DNA from: JBAXXL01 sp038206725
Lineage (GTDB): Bacteria; Bacteroidota; Ignavibacteria; Kapaibacteriales; UBA2268
Length of the DNA: 64,000 bases
Assembly (NCBI GenBank): GCA_038206725.1
Contig: JBBRAO010000002.1
Location: 1-64,000, forward strand
Reading direction: 5' to 3'
In this document: positions 24,719-33,111 of the stretch, piece after piece
How positions within the stretch are numbered: the first letter of the stretch is position 1
Layout: each line of letters opens with the position of its first letter
The notes under the pieces: model-generated
Seen by the model: only the letters and a program-made list of their open reading frames with translations
What the model was told of the DNA's origin: nothing
Database searches by the model: none
Position numbers and translations under genes: made by a program

Positions 24719-27382
24719 CTATTCTACAACAATGAACTTTCCGGTTTCGGATTTGTTCCCAGTGCGAATAATAAACATATATGAACCTTTAGCGTAAGCT
24801 TCTGTATTGATTTCAATTCTATGCTCACCCGCCGACATAAAGTAATCGAAGTGCTCCATAGTTTTACCATCTATTGATTCAACTCTTATGGAAATGTTAT
24901 CCATTTTTTCCATAAAGAAACTCAATATAGCTTTGCCTTTTACCGGATTAGGGAATAATGCGGCTTTAAGTTCGCCTTGTAGTTCGTTTACCGATAATGG
25001 ATCGGGCTTTGATGTAAAAGTATAAGCATCTGAATATGGTCCCCAACCGGCTTCGTTGGAAGCTTTAACTCTCCAGAAATATGTGGTTAAGTATTCTAAT
25101 CCAAATACAAATCTATCGTCTTCTGTTAATTGTTCATCAACCAGTAAATCAGTAAATTCTGGGCTTTTTGAAACTTGTAGATAATACAAATCCGATAAAG
25201 CATAGTCTTCCCAATCTAATTGAACCGGTATTTTTACATTTACGGCTTTGTCCTTTGGAAAAATACATTTTGGAGCTCTTGTTAAAGCCGAATCTATTGT
25301 ACGGAATTCCCACAATTTGCTCCAAGCACTTATGCCCATTACATTTTTCGCTCTTAAACGCCAATAATAACTGTGGAATTTGCCCAAGTTTTTAATATCC
25401 AATGAGTTTGTGTCCATAGTTTCATAAAGCAAATAAGGTTTAGTCAAATCATAAGATGAGTATAATTGTACTTGAACCGAGTCAACTTTAGGATTTGGTT
25501 TCCATTCTAATGTAACATCAGTAGGAAGCGCAATTGATTCATCTAGTGGTGATAAATGCTCAGGTATAGGTGGGAAAATAGTACCTGTTTTGAAACTATA
25601 GGTGAGCGACCATTTGCTTTCGCCTTCATCGTTCATAGCTCTTACACGCCAATAGTAAGTGGTATATTCATTATATATATAATCTCCGATTCTTGCGTTT
25701 GTGAGTTCAATATAAGGAGTCTCTTTAAATCCCTCTTCAAAAAGCAAGTCTTTGGCTATTTGATGTGTATAAAACTTAGTATCAGGTACAGCCTTCCATT
25801 GCATTAACGGTGTCAATGGTTGTAATACTGCTCCATCTTTTGGAGATTGTAAAATAGGTGCCCCAAGTGTTGTTTTAAATATAAATGCCGGTGACCAAGC
25901 GCTGTAGCATTGGTTGTGTTTTGCTCTTACTCTCCAATAATATGTTGTATTATAAAGAGGTAAGTTAACCAAAAATTGAGCTCTGTTGTGATTTTCAACA
26001 TCAACGATCAAACTTTGGAAATTAGCATCGGTCGATACTTCGATATCATATACATCGTTTGTATCAACATCCTGCCAAACCATTGGGAAAAGGAGCTCTA
26101 ATCCTGTTGTACCGGAAAGCGGAGATATCGGATATGGACTTTGCTGAGTTGTTGTGAAATGCTTGATTGGAGACCACAAGCCTATATTATCGACATCCTC
26201 AGCACGAACTCTCCAGTAAAACACTTTTAAAGAATCCTTTAAATTAACAACTTGATTTGTGTCTTTAATCGCGCTTTTTGCAAATACTGTATCGGTCATT
26301 GCTAAGTCTCTAAATACTTCCAATCTATATGCCGATGAAGCGTTTTCTTGACGCCATACAAATCGTTCAATAATCGAATTACATTCATCGCCATCGCCGG
26401 GATTAACACCAACTATCGATTTATAAGGTGTTTTAAACATTCTATAAGGTGCCCATTTGCCTTGGCAATCATTATTGATTGTTAAAACACGCCAATAATA
26501 TTTCGTATTAAAAGCAAGTGGAAGATTTGCTAAAATTAGCGAGCGCGAATCTTGAAATGCTGGATAATAAACTGTAGTTTTATTGAATGTTGAATCAATA
26601 ATTAAATTTGTGAAATTCGGTAAATTCGACATTTGCAGTCTGTATTTGTTAAATAGATTACCGTCGCGCCAAGAAAATTCAGCGGTAAACGGAGTACCCG
26701 CCGCAAAAAGAGGAATTCCTTTGACGTTATTATCAGGGAACATTAATTGAGGGTCAGTTTGAGGTGTTTCAAATTTTCGAGCTGTTGTATATTCAGTTTC
26801 GCAATTTCCCCAATATGCTCTAACCTTCCACCAATATGTTTTGCCGAATTGATTGAACAGATGAGTTAATTTTGGTGAATGCAAACCAAAACTGTCAACT
26901 AATATAGTGCTAAAGGTTTCATTTTCAGCAATAATGACATCGAAGCTATCAGCTCCGGCTTCCCAAGTGAAATCTGTACTGCCTAAAACACATTTTTCAT
27001 AATTTATAGGGAATTCCAAATCCGGTGCACGGTGCTTGGTTGTGAACATCCAAGGGTTGCTAGTTTCAGGAGGATAAGCCGCATAAACTGCGGTTACACG
27101 CCAAAAATACAGACTTTGGAAATTCAAGTTAGCAACATAAAATGTATCCGTTATATCATTTGAAGTAATAATTATGTTACTGAATGCTTGATCGTAGGCA
27201 ATTTCTACTGTGTATTTTGTCGCAAAAGGAGTTTTCTCCCAAACTAATCGTACATCAGAATTAACACAATCCGATAAATGTTCGGGCTGTACTAACACCG
27301 GTTTTGCGGCACTGAGCGATAAAACTGCCGCAAACATAACCAGAATTGCGACAAAACTCAGTCTTTTGAATAAAGGTTTCAT
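24719..27382 (-). CDS. T9SS-sorted protein of eight fibronectin-III-like modules
   Basis: 887 residues from the ATG at 27382, chosen over the ATG four codons upstream because GAGG lies nine bases before it. A signal peptide (about 1-26) is followed by eight modules of about 95 residues, each ending in a YYWRVRA-like strand and an FxTT/FKTP strand (for example YFWRVTAVYA, YYWRVLTINN, YYWRVRAKHN, YFWRVKASNE). The final 80 residues are a type A T9SS sorting domain (ALFPNPVKGKAILSF, IESIDGK-like, KGSYMFII, ending KFIVVE). It is probably an extracellular or surface-bound adhesive protein. A matched promoter lies at 27420-27452. Confidence 0.88.
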   Translation of the reverse strand: MKPLFKRLSFVAILVMFAAVLSLSAAKPVLVQPEHLSDCVNSDVRLVWEKTPFATKYTVEIAYDQAFSNIIITSNDITDTFYVANLNFQSLYFWRVTAVYAAYPPETSNPWMFTTKHRAPDLEFPINYEKCVLGSTDFTWEAGADSFDVIIAENETFSTILVDSFGLHSPKLTHLFNQFGKTYWWKVRAYWGNCETEYTTARKFETPQTDPQLMFPDNNVKGIPLFAAGTPFTAEFSWRDGNLFNKYRLQMSNLPNFTNLIIDSTFNKTTVYYPAFQDSRSLILANLPLAFNTKYYWRVLTINNDCQGKWAPYRMFKTPYKSIVGVNPGDGDECNSIIERFVWRQENASSAYRLEVFRDLAMTDTVFAKSAIKDTNQVVNLKDSLKVFYWRVRAEDVDNIGLWSPIKHFTTTQQSPYPISPLSGTTGLELLFPMVWQDVDTNDVYDIEVSTDANFQSLIVDVENHNRAQFLVNLPLYNTTYYWRVRAKHNQCYSAWSPAFIFKTTLGAPILQSPKDGAVLQPLTPLMQWKAVPDTKFYTHQIAKDLLFEEGFKETPYIELTNARIGDYIYNEYTTYYWRVRAMNDEGESKWSLTYSFKTGTIFPPIPEHLSPLDESIALPTDVTLEWKPNPKVDSVQVQLYSSYDLTKPYLLYETMDTNSLDIKNLGKFHSYYWRLRAKNVMGISAWSKLWEFRTIDSALTRAPKCIFPKDKAVNVKIPVQLDWEDYALSDLYYLQVSKSPEFTDLLVDEQLTEDDRFVFGLEYLTTYFWRVKASNEAGWGPYSDAYTFTSKPDPLSVNELQGELKAALFPNPVKGKAILSFFMEKMDNISIRVESIDGKTMEHFDYFMSAGEHRIEINTEAYAKGSYMFIIRTGNKSETGKFIVVE

Positions 27383-27419
27383 TTTGTTCCTCATTTATAA
27401 TATCAATAATATTTTTTAT

Positions 27420-27452
27420 CAAAATTAAATAAAATATATACTTAATAAGCAA
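27420..27452 (-). promoter_or_regulatory. Bacteroidota-type promoter of the fibronectin-like cargo gene
   Basis: On the minus strand TTG (27452-27450), 22 bases, then TAATTTTG (27427-27420), within the 17-23 range of the phylum consensus. The leader would be about 30 bases. It stands back to back with the nadC promoter. Confidence 0.6.
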
Positions 27453-27493
27453 TAATAATACCAAATATACGCAATAATAATAATAAAAACGTA

Positions 27494-27522
27494 TTGTATT
27501 AGAAAAAAAAATATTAACTTTG
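27494..27522 (+). promoter_or_regulatory. Bacteroidota-type promoter of nadC
   Basis: TTG (27494-27496), 18 bases, then TAACTTTG (27515-27522), a full match to the TTG/TAnnTTTG pattern. It predicts a start near 27529 and a short leader of about 25 bases. Confidence 0.6.
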
Positions 27523-27553
27523 AATACTTTTTATCGCTTTTAATGGAATTAAT

Positions 27554-28414
27554 ATGTTAAATTACGAACAAATAACGACATTACCAAAACTTTACATAAA
27601 AAATAAAGTTTATGAATTTATGAATGAAGATATTCCGGAAGAAGATTATACTTCTTTAGGCACTATCCCGCTCGAAAAATACTCTACAGCCTACATAGAA
27701 GCGCAAGAAGATATTATTTTCGCCGGCTACGATATTATCGCTGCTTTCTTCGATGAGGACTTTAAATTGGAGATTTTTTTCAAAGATGGAGAACAAGTAA
27801 AATCGGGTCAAAAAATTGCTCTGTTCCACGGCAATCTAAGAGAAATTTTAAAAATTGAGCGTAGTTTGCTGAATATTTTACAGCGCACCTGCGGAATAGC
27901 CACACTCACAGGACGTTATGTTGATGCCGCCGCCGGAAAAATTAAAATTCTGGATACACGCAAAACCATTCCGGGTTTGAGATTGTTCGATAAATTCGCA
28001 GTTACCGCCGGTGGAGGAACTAACCACCGCTTGAATCTATCCACCGGATTATTGATTAAGGATAATCACGTCGCCGGAGCGGGTGGTATTAAAGCGGCTC
28101 TGATTAGAATTCAGAATATGGTAAAACATCTTCCGCTTGAATTGGAAGTTGATAATTTTGAGCAAATAGATGAAGCACTCCAAATCGGTGTTGACGGATT
28201 CCTTTTGGATAATATGTCACCCGAAACCGCAAAAAAAGCTGTAGAATTAATCCGCACTCACAAAAACGGAAAAAACTGTTCGATAGAGTGTTCCGGCGGA
28301 ATCACTTTGGAAAACATTCCCGCTTATGCTGAAACAGGTATTGACGCTGTCTCAATCGGTGCTTTAACACATTCAGTCAAAGCCGCCGATATGCACATAG
28401 AGATTATGGATTAG
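27554..28414 (+). CDS. nadC: nicotinate-nucleotide pyrophosphorylase (carboxylating)
   Basis: 286 residues, quinolinate phosphoribosyltransferase, which makes nicotinate mononucleotide from quinolinate and PRPP in NAD synthesis. Family motifs are clear: ERSLLNILQRTCGIATLTGR, ILDTRKTIPGLRLFDKFAV, GGTNHRLNLSTGLLIKDNH, LELEVDNFEQ and ECSGGITLENI. Length is normal. No nadA or nadB lies in the window, so quinolinate supply is encoded elsewhere. It is monocistronic: own promoter, and a pair of hairpins follows. Confidence 0.96.
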   Translation: MLNYEQITTLPKLYIKNKVYEFMNEDIPEEDYTSLGTIPLEKYSTAYIEAQEDIIFAGYDIIAAFFDEDFKLEIFFKDGEQVKSGQKIALFHGNLREILKIERSLLNILQRTCGIATLTGRYVDAAAGKIKILDTRKTIPGLRLFDKFAVTAGGGTNHRLNLSTGLLIKDNHVAGAGGIKAALIRIQNMVKHLPLELEVDNFEQIDEALQIGVDGFLLDNMSPETAKKAVELIRTHKNGKNCSIECSGGITLENIPAYAETGIDAVSIGALTHSVKAADMHIEIMD

Positions 28415-28424
28415 AAACAATCTA

Positions 28425-28458
28425 ACTCATCCGATGACTGCCCGATCATCGGATGAGT
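28425..28458. repeat. palindromic repeat of the ACTCATC family
   Basis: ACTCATCCGATGA/TCATCGGATGAGT with an 8-base loop, ten bases after the nadC stop. It is the same family as 248-280 and part of 9124-9196; half copies are seen at about 33585-33603 and 63687-63700. Confidence 0.7.
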
Positions 28459-28467
28459 CTTTTTACG

Positions 28468-28499
28468 AAAAGCCCATCTTTTTAGGATGGGCTTTTTTA
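28468..28499. terminator. terminator after nadC
   Basis: AAAAGCCCATC/GATGGGCTTTT stem with loop TTTTTAG and a T run. It also works on the minus strand for the small membrane protein gene that converges on it. Confidence 0.85.
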
Positions 28500-28514
28500 A
28501 AATTGTTCCTTTAT

Positions 28515-28703
28515 TTATCTGTTGGGAACCTGAGAAAAGTTAATAGTCAAGATGTAATATAGCACAGCAATTATTGTCAAAACGAAGAAAACCCAAAATA
28601 TGCGTTTATGATGTACCTTTATCATTTTTGTCCAATGATCCCGACTATAATACTTGCTGCCCTTTGCTTCATTCTTATTGTGTTCATTATTAGTTTCTAT
28701 CAT
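28515..28703 (-). CDS. small single-helix membrane protein
   Basis: 62 residues from the ATG at 28703, which has AAGGA nine bases upstream; a longer frame would need a TTG. It has a hydrophilic, basic N-terminal half (about 1-33, KMIKVHHKR) and one membrane helix (about 34-54, IFWVFFVLTIIAVLYYIL), so the N terminus should lie in the cytosol. I recognise no family. It is followed by the terminator it shares with nadC, and the 131-bp MITE-like element lies just upstream. Confidence 0.6.
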   Translation of the reverse strand: MIETNNEHNKNEAKGSKYYSRDHWTKMIKVHHKRIFWVFFVLTIIAVLYYILTINFSQVPNR

Positions 28704-28802
28704 TCCTTCAATCCTTATATTATTTAAATCCAAAAATCTTTATCCAAGTAAATTTCGCATTGCGAAAGTGTTTTTTTGTGTTTTGTTGTCTTTGTTCAGA
28801 TT

Positions 28803-28933
28803 GGGGCTGTCTCACAACTCAAAACTATCAAAATATTAGTCAATCAAGGATGATTGACCCACCTGCAATTCAATAACTTGGTGGGATAAGCATCCTTGCT
28901 TGTCATCCTAAAATTAAGTTTTGAGACAGCCCC
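28803..28933. mobile_element. MITE-like element, copy 1 (131 bp)
   Basis: Begins GGGGCTGTCTCA and ends TGAGACAGCCCC, perfect 12-bp inverted ends. The interior has two strong hairpins, AAGCATCCTTGCTT and GTCAATCAAGGATGATTGAC. No coding capacity. The inverse is found at 46214-46344 with about eight differences over the same 131 bases. The ends resemble those of IS elements of the GGGGCTGTCTCAAAA kind, so it is probably a non-autonomous derivative. No clear target duplication was seen. Confidence 0.8.
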
Positions 28934-29017
28934 AATTTCGAAGGTTTATTCTTATTTACCTATTTTTACTAATCTAAAATATGGAAAAAATTTAATATAA
29001 CAACTTATTATTTAAAA

Positions 29018-29046
29018 ATTGTTCCAAAGCAGGAGCTATGGAACAA
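29018..29046. repeat. GTTCC/GGAAC hairpin repeat
   Basis: GTTCCAAAGCAGGAGCTATGG then AAC: a copy of the hairpin family also seen beside the orphan T9SS tails at 24515-24537 and 63800-63823, here without a tail. Confidence 0.55.
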
Positions 29047-29099
29047 GAATTAATAAGTAATGTAAATCAAGGTTAAATTGTGATTAGTGTTTTCTTGGC

Positions 29100-29798
29100 T
29101 TATTTTCCGGGTTCTATTTTTGCTTTGACTTCTCGTCGAACTCGGGGCGTGAATTTTGAATAATTATTCTTGAAATAGTCCCTTGCGGCGGCTCTATCAA
29201 CTTCTGCGAGCTCGCGAATAGCCCACGAAAGCGCCTTTTGGACCATATCGGCTTTGTCATTTATCAATAGATTGCAGATCATTATCGTTTTTTGCGGGGT
29301 GGCTTTCAAACCGTTTGTTTTCATATTCAATCCAACTGTTGTCGCTAAAGCTAATCTTCTTTCCCAGAGGTTTTCCGATTTAGCCCAAGAAAGTATCATT
29401 TTGTCGGTGATTATGCCGTCGGACCAAAGGATACCTGCGATTTGCAGAGCAAAGCAATCAACAGATTCCCAATTATCCAAACCGTTGCGAAGATAATGAA
29501 CATCGTCCGCTGTCATTTTAGGAAGGATTTTCTTGTTTCTGCCCAATAGCTTATAAGCTATAAATCGGCATTCATAATTATTGGTGTCAACTAAAGCTTT
29601 TGCCAACGCAATTACATCTTGAATAATCCACTTTTTGGTATCGGCTTTCAACTCTTTTGCAATATCGTTTAGTTTGGTATTCCAAACACCGTAAATGGTC
29701 ATACTGGTTGGGTACATTATTTCGGCTTTGGACTTTCTCACAGGGTCCGCAATGTCTTCCAATGTTGTCATTACATCTTTAACTACTCTATTTATCAT
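29100..29798 (-). CDS. DNA alkylation repair protein, AlkD-like
   Basis: 232 residues from the ATG at 29798; an upstream TTG in the same frame falls in the terminator of the adjacent tRNA, so I reject it. All-helical HEAT-like repeat protein resembling the AlkD family of DNA glycosylases, with CRFIAYKLLGRNKK (about 80-95), LDNWESVDCFALQIAGILW (about 120-140), and the C-terminal VQKALSWAIRELAEVDRAAARDYF. AlkD removes bulky or positively charged alkyl bases. Substrate specificity cannot be judged from sequence alone. No adaptive-response genes are nearby. Confidence 0.82.
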   Translation of the reverse strand: MINRVVKDVMTTLEDIADPVRKSKAEIMYPTSMTIYGVWNTKLNDIAKELKADTKKWIIQDVIALAKALVDTNNYECRFIAYKLLGRNKKILPKMTADDVHYLRNGLDNWESVDCFALQIAGILWSDGIITDKMILSWAKSENLWERRLALATTVGLNMKTNGLKATPQKTIMICNLLINDKADMVQKALSWAIRELAEVDRAAARDYFKNNYSKFTPRVRREVKAKIEPGK

Positions 29799-29820
29799 TT
29801 CTATCGATCCGATATATACA

Positions 29821-29848
29821 AAAAAACCTTGCAAGGATATTACAAGGA
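29821..29848 (-). terminator. terminator of tRNA-Leu
   Basis: On the minus strand, CCTTG/CAAGG stem followed by seven T, nine bases past the tRNA 3' end. It also overlaps the false upstream start of the AlkD-like gene. Confidence 0.7.
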
Positions 29849-29856
29849 TTTGTTTG

Positions 29857-29940
29857 TACAGAAGGAGGGACTTGAACCCTCACTATGTTGCCATAACTGG
29901 ATTTTGAATCCAGCGCGTCTACCAATTCCGCCACTTCTGC
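29857..29940 (-). tRNA. tRNA-Leu (CAA)
   Basis: 84 nt cloverleaf on the minus strand: acceptor GCAGAAG/CTTCTGT, D arm with GGTAGACGC, anticodon stem CTGGA/TCCAG with loop TTCAAAA (anticodon CAA), a long class II variable arm (TTATGGCAACATAG), and T arm GAGGG TTCAAGT CCCTC. The discriminator is A; CCA is not encoded. It reads TTG leucine codons. Confidence 0.95.
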
Positions 29941-29945
29941 GAAAA

Positions 29946-29967
29946 AAAAAAGCCAGACGGCTTTTTT
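29946..29967. terminator. terminator between the two tRNAs
   Basis: AAAAAGCC/GGCTTTTT stem with loop AGAC and long T run on either strand. On the minus strand it follows tRNA-Val, so the two tRNAs are probably made from separate transcripts or by read-through. Confidence 0.75.
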
Positions 29968-29976
29968 TGTTGTGTG

Positions 29977-30051
29977 TGGGCGAGAAGGGAGTCGAACCCC
30001 TGACCCCCTGCTTGTAAGGCAGGTGCTCTAGACCAACTGAGCTACACGCCC
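29977..30051 (-). tRNA. tRNA-Val (TAC)
   Basis: 75 nt on the minus strand: acceptor GGGCGTG/CTCGCCC with one T-T mismatch, D arm GCTCAGTTGGTCTAGAGC, anticodon stem CCTGC/GCAGG with loop CTTACAA (anticodon TAC), T arm AGGGG TTCGACT CCCTT. The discriminator is A; CCA is not encoded. Confidence 0.95.
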
Positions 30052-30124
30052 TTTAAAAAGAACTAACGTTCATAAATCAAGAATTCAAAATTACACAGAA
30101 ATTTTCACATAAGCAAATTATATT

Positions 30125-31348
30125 TTAAAAAAGATTGAATTTTTTTAGAAAATCATCGGAAAGACGCAGTAATGTGGTCTTGGACGAGCCGGTCATAACG
30201 ATGCTATTATCCTCGGTTACAGAAGGATAAAGTAAAAGCGGAGCGTAATCGTTCAGAGGAACTGTCTTTGCTACTCTACCGGAGGTTTTATCCAAAATGT
30301 ATAGAGCTGTTCCGGATTGCGACAGTCCACAGACTAACGCGTTGCCATCGGCAACCAAAACAGGCGAATGAATTGTACTTTTGAAATACATTTTCCATTT
30401 TACGTCACCCAAATCGGAAATGGCAAACACACCGCTAAATGATTCGCCAATACCTGTGTTATAACCGCTGATATATATCATTTTATCGCCATCGAGCGAA
30501 AGCCAGCGAGGGCGAACAGGTATTTCCTTATCCCATATAACAGCCCCGGTTTTATCGAATTTGTATATGTTCCCATTTTCAACTGAACCATTCAAAGAAT
30601 AAGTTCCGCAATAAAAGCAGGCGTCTCCAATCAATACCGAACCGGTAATCTTTTGATTTGGAAATCCTTTTGCCCAAAGTTTTTTTCCGTCTTTATTCAG
30701 GACAACGATTGAATCGGCACCATCGAAACTACAGCTATTTAATACGATTGCAATATTTTCATCCTTATCGGTGGAAATGATTTTGCCGATGGATAAGGTG
30801 GATTTGAATTCCCAGATTTTCTTGCCGTTGAGCGATAATTTATAAAAATTTCCCTTATCGGTTCCAAAATAGATATTGTCATTTGTACACAAAATATCGG
30901 AATATGAGCTGATGCTATCGGATTTGGCAATTTTATTCGACCAAAGTTTTTTCCCGATTTGACTATATGAATTTATTGAACCATCGTTTAATATAGCATA
31001 AATATTGTACTTTTTGTCAGCCGCAATTCGAGAAGCTACGTATTGACCCTTGGGTAATTTGATTTCGTTTATTGGCTGATACTTATGGAAAAATACAATT
31101 TTGCTGTTGTTAAGTACACCCACCGCTAAATTTCTCTGCAATAATAGAACAGGATAAGCAAAACCAACGAGCGAATCTTGGGTTTCGGTTTGGAAAAATT
31201 CGTGAGTCGTATATTTAAGAAATTCTTTATTTGGATAATAATTATATCGCTCCACCCCACCAAAATAATTGGACGGTTTTTCGGATTTCGTACAGCCGAC
31301 AGCTAAGAATGCTGTTACAGCCAAGATAATTAGTAATTTATATTTCAT
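30125..31348 (-). CDS. PQQ-like beta-propeller lipoprotein
   Basis: 407 residues. A lipoprotein signal ends FLAVGC (Cys19). The rest is a beta-propeller of PQQ-type repeats, with recurring pieces such as SQIGKKLWSNKI, SLNGKKIWEFKS, NKDGKKLWAKGF, DKTGAVIWDKEI and DLGDVKWKMYF, about one per 45 residues. No PQQ-dehydrogenase catalytic residues were noted. The fold resembles BamB, so an envelope assembly role is possible, but nothing in the neighbourhood supports it. It is a single-gene unit between tRNA-Val and a decayed repeat region. Confidence 0.8.
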   Translation of the reverse strand: MKYKLLIILAVTAFLAVGCTKSEKPSNYFGGVERYNYYPNKEFLKYTTHEFFQTETQDSLVGFAYPVLLLQRNLAVGVLNNSKIVFFHKYQPINEIKLPKGQYVASRIAADKKYNIYAILNDGSINSYSQIGKKLWSNKIAKSDSISSYSDILCTNDNIYFGTDKGNFYKLSLNGKKIWEFKSTLSIGKIISTDKDENIAIVLNSCSFDGADSIVVLNKDGKKLWAKGFPNQKITGSVLIGDACFYCGTYSLNGSVENGNIYKFDKTGAVIWDKEIPVRPRWLSLDGDKMIYISGYNTGIGESFSGVFAISDLGDVKWKMYFKSTIHSPVLVADGNALVCGLSQSGTALYILDKTSGRVAKTVPLNDYAPLLLYPSVTEDNSIVMTGSSKTTLLRLSDDFLKKFNLF

Positions 31349-31384
31349 ATATATATGCGTGAAAATTTATAGTCAAAAGATGTA

Positions 31385-31535
31385 TTTTCGAACATACGAG
31401 GGCGTATGTTCTACCATATCAAAGTAATATTTAGTAGAACAGACGCCCTCGCCTGTTCCACCAAGTCATTTTTAAATTGGTAGGTCGAGCATCCCTGCTT
31501 GACCAGCCTTAAAATATGATTAACTTTTGAAATAA
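31385..31535. repeat. decayed repeat cluster including a third partial MITE copy
   Basis: Contains GAACATACG/CGTATGTTC (loop AGGG) near 31393-31414 and a related AGAACAGACGCCCTCGCCTGTT near 31436-31457. From about 31480 to 31532 the sequence aligns, with many changes, to the right half of the 131-bp element: TTGGTAGGT, then GAGCATCCCTGCTTGACC, CTTAAAAT and CTTTTGAAAT. It is therefore probably a degraded third copy. Confidence 0.55.
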
Positions 31536-31546
31536 CTATTGTTTAG

Positions 31547-31813
31547 TTAAGCAGATTTATTACATCCGCACCCACTTCCGTTACAAGAAGAAGCTTTTGG
31601 TGCGTTCGTTTTATTTTTTCCATAATCAGTCGCATAAAAACCTGTTCCTTTGAAACTCAACCCTACATTGCCCGATATTATTCGTTCAACTTCGCCGCGT
31701 TCTGGTTCGGTGCATATACTAACAGGACATTCTTTTAATGCTTCATCAGCCATCTTTTGTTTATAATCAAATACTTTCCCGCATTTCTTACAGCGGTATT
31801 CATATATTGGCAT
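31547..31813 (-). CDS. FmdB family zinc-ribbon protein
   Basis: 88 residues. The N terminus MPIYEYRCKKCGKVFDYKQK is the FmdB/CxxC zinc-ribbon signature, with a second cysteine pair further on (CPVSICTEPERGE). The C terminus ends in a short Cys/Gly cluster (CNGSGCGCNKSA), common in the family. It is a putative regulatory or metal-binding protein of unproven function; the family name comes from a formamidase regulator. It lies 68 bases downstream of hydF in the same direction. Confidence 0.88.
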   Translation of the reverse strand: MPIYEYRCKKCGKVFDYKQKMADEALKECPVSICTEPERGEVERIISGNVGLSFKGTGFYATDYGKNKTNAPKASSCNGSGCGCNKSA

Positions 31814-31881
31814 TACTGCTCCGAATTAATTAATTGTTAAGCAAGCAAAGGACGAAAAAATTGTTTATTTATTGAAAAATA

Positions 31882-33111
31882 TCAAATGTAGTCGTCACTA
31901 TTGCTCTGATTTTTCATAAACGGCTCGATAGCGCGTTTGTAAATGCCCTGCATATAAGCTATTGCCATACCATAATTTGTGATTGGGATACCGGCTTTTT
32001 TAGCTAGTTTCAAACGCGACTGAAGTTGACGTTTTGTAACCATACACCCACCGCATTGAATTAGCATCGCATAATCGTTGATTGGGCGTGGTAGTTTATC
32101 CAATCCGGCGACAATGTCATATTCCAAGGCTTTGCCTGTGAATGACGACAGCCAGCGTGGAATTTTCACACGCGCAATATCGTCGCACGAAACGTGATGA
32201 CTGCAAGACTCTAAGAGCAAAATTCTATCGCCATCTTTCAAATCGTCAATTTTCGGAGTCCCTTGGAGATATGCCGCAAAATCTCCTTTATAGCGAGCCA
32301 GCAAAACGCTGAATCCCGTTAAAGGTATATCTCTTGGTATAGAAGCGTCGGCTTTGAGGAAAAATGAACTATCCGTAACGGCTAAAGCCGGTTTGATGGT
32401 GTTGTTTTTGAAAAAGGCGTCCACCTCGCGTTCCTTCATCACAATAGCTATAGCGTCGTTATCCAATATATCGCGGATTGTCTGTACCTGCGGCAGGATA
32501 AGCCTTCCTTCGGGTGCTTCGGCATCAATCGGTGTGATTAGTAAAACTATATCGCCGTATTTAATCAAATCGCCCAAGAGTTGAGGCTTCTGATAAATAC
32601 TTTCGGGTAATGTTTCGCGAAGTTTCTGTAGGAATAACTCGAGGTTGCTGTTTGTTACAGTCGAATAATCTATCACATTTGTATTGAATTCATTAAATAC
32701 GCGTTCTTTGAGTTCCGCGCCCAATTTAGCTAAATCGGATTTGTTATGTACTATTATAAAGGGGATGTCGTAGTCTTTGAATCTATTTATCAAATCAATT
32801 TCAAAATCGCCGAATTGATTGCCATCTATTACCAAAACCGCCAAATCAATAATCTCTATCACTTTGAGTGTGCGTTCGATTCGTTGGTTTCCAATTGCGC
32901 CGACGTCGTCAATGCCTGCTGTGTCAATCAGCACACAAGGACCAATACCCGGGATTTCAAACGATTTTTTTACGGGGTCAGTAGTAGTGCCCGCCAGTTC
33001 GGAAACAATGGAGACGTCTTGGTTTGCGATAGCGTTAATCAACGAACTTTTGCCGGCGTTACGCTTGCCGAATATGCCTATATGCGGTTGGTTTTCTCTG
33101 CCTTTTGCCAT
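31882..33111 (-). CDS. hydF: [FeFe]-hydrogenase maturation GTPase HydF
   Basis: 409 residues. HydF is the scaffold that receives the 2Fe subcluster made by HydE and HydG and hands it to the hydrogenase. The N-terminal GTPase domain has P-loop GKRNAGKS (15-22), DTAGID and NKSD. The C-terminal cluster site is intact: C303-S-H305 and C353-GG-C356, preceded by Gln352 where many homologues have His. It ends in the conserved region QSRLKLAKKAGIPITNYGMAIAYMQGI. The gene implies an [FeFe] hydrogenase in the genome, so hydrogen metabolism, though no hydA, hydE or hydG lies in the window. The NuoE-like protein at 45.3 kb could be related. Confidence 0.94.
   Translation of the reverse strand: MAKGRENQPHIGIFGKRNAGKSSLINAIANQDVSIVSELAGTTTDPVKKSFEIPGIGPCVLIDTAGIDDVGAIGNQRIERTLKVIEIIDLAVLVIDGNQFGDFEIDLINRFKDYDIPFIIVHNKSDLAKLGAELKERVFNEFNTNVIDYSTVTNSNLELFLQKLRETLPESIYQKPQLLGDLIKYGDIVLLITPIDAEAPEGRLILPQVQTIRDILDNDAIAIVMKEREVDAFFKNNTIKPALAVTDSSFFLKADASIPRDIPLTGFSVLLARYKGDFAAYLQGTPKIDDLKDGDRILLLESCSHHVSCDDIARVKIPRWLSSFTGKALEYDIVAGLDKLPRPINDYAMLIQCGGCMVTKRQLQSRLKLAKKAGIPITNYGMAIAYMQGIYKRAIEPFMKNQSNSDDYI

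Noticed and set aside
29799..29834. TTG start for the AlkD-like protein
   Set aside because: It falls inside the T run of the tRNA-Leu terminator; the ATG at 29798 is preferred.
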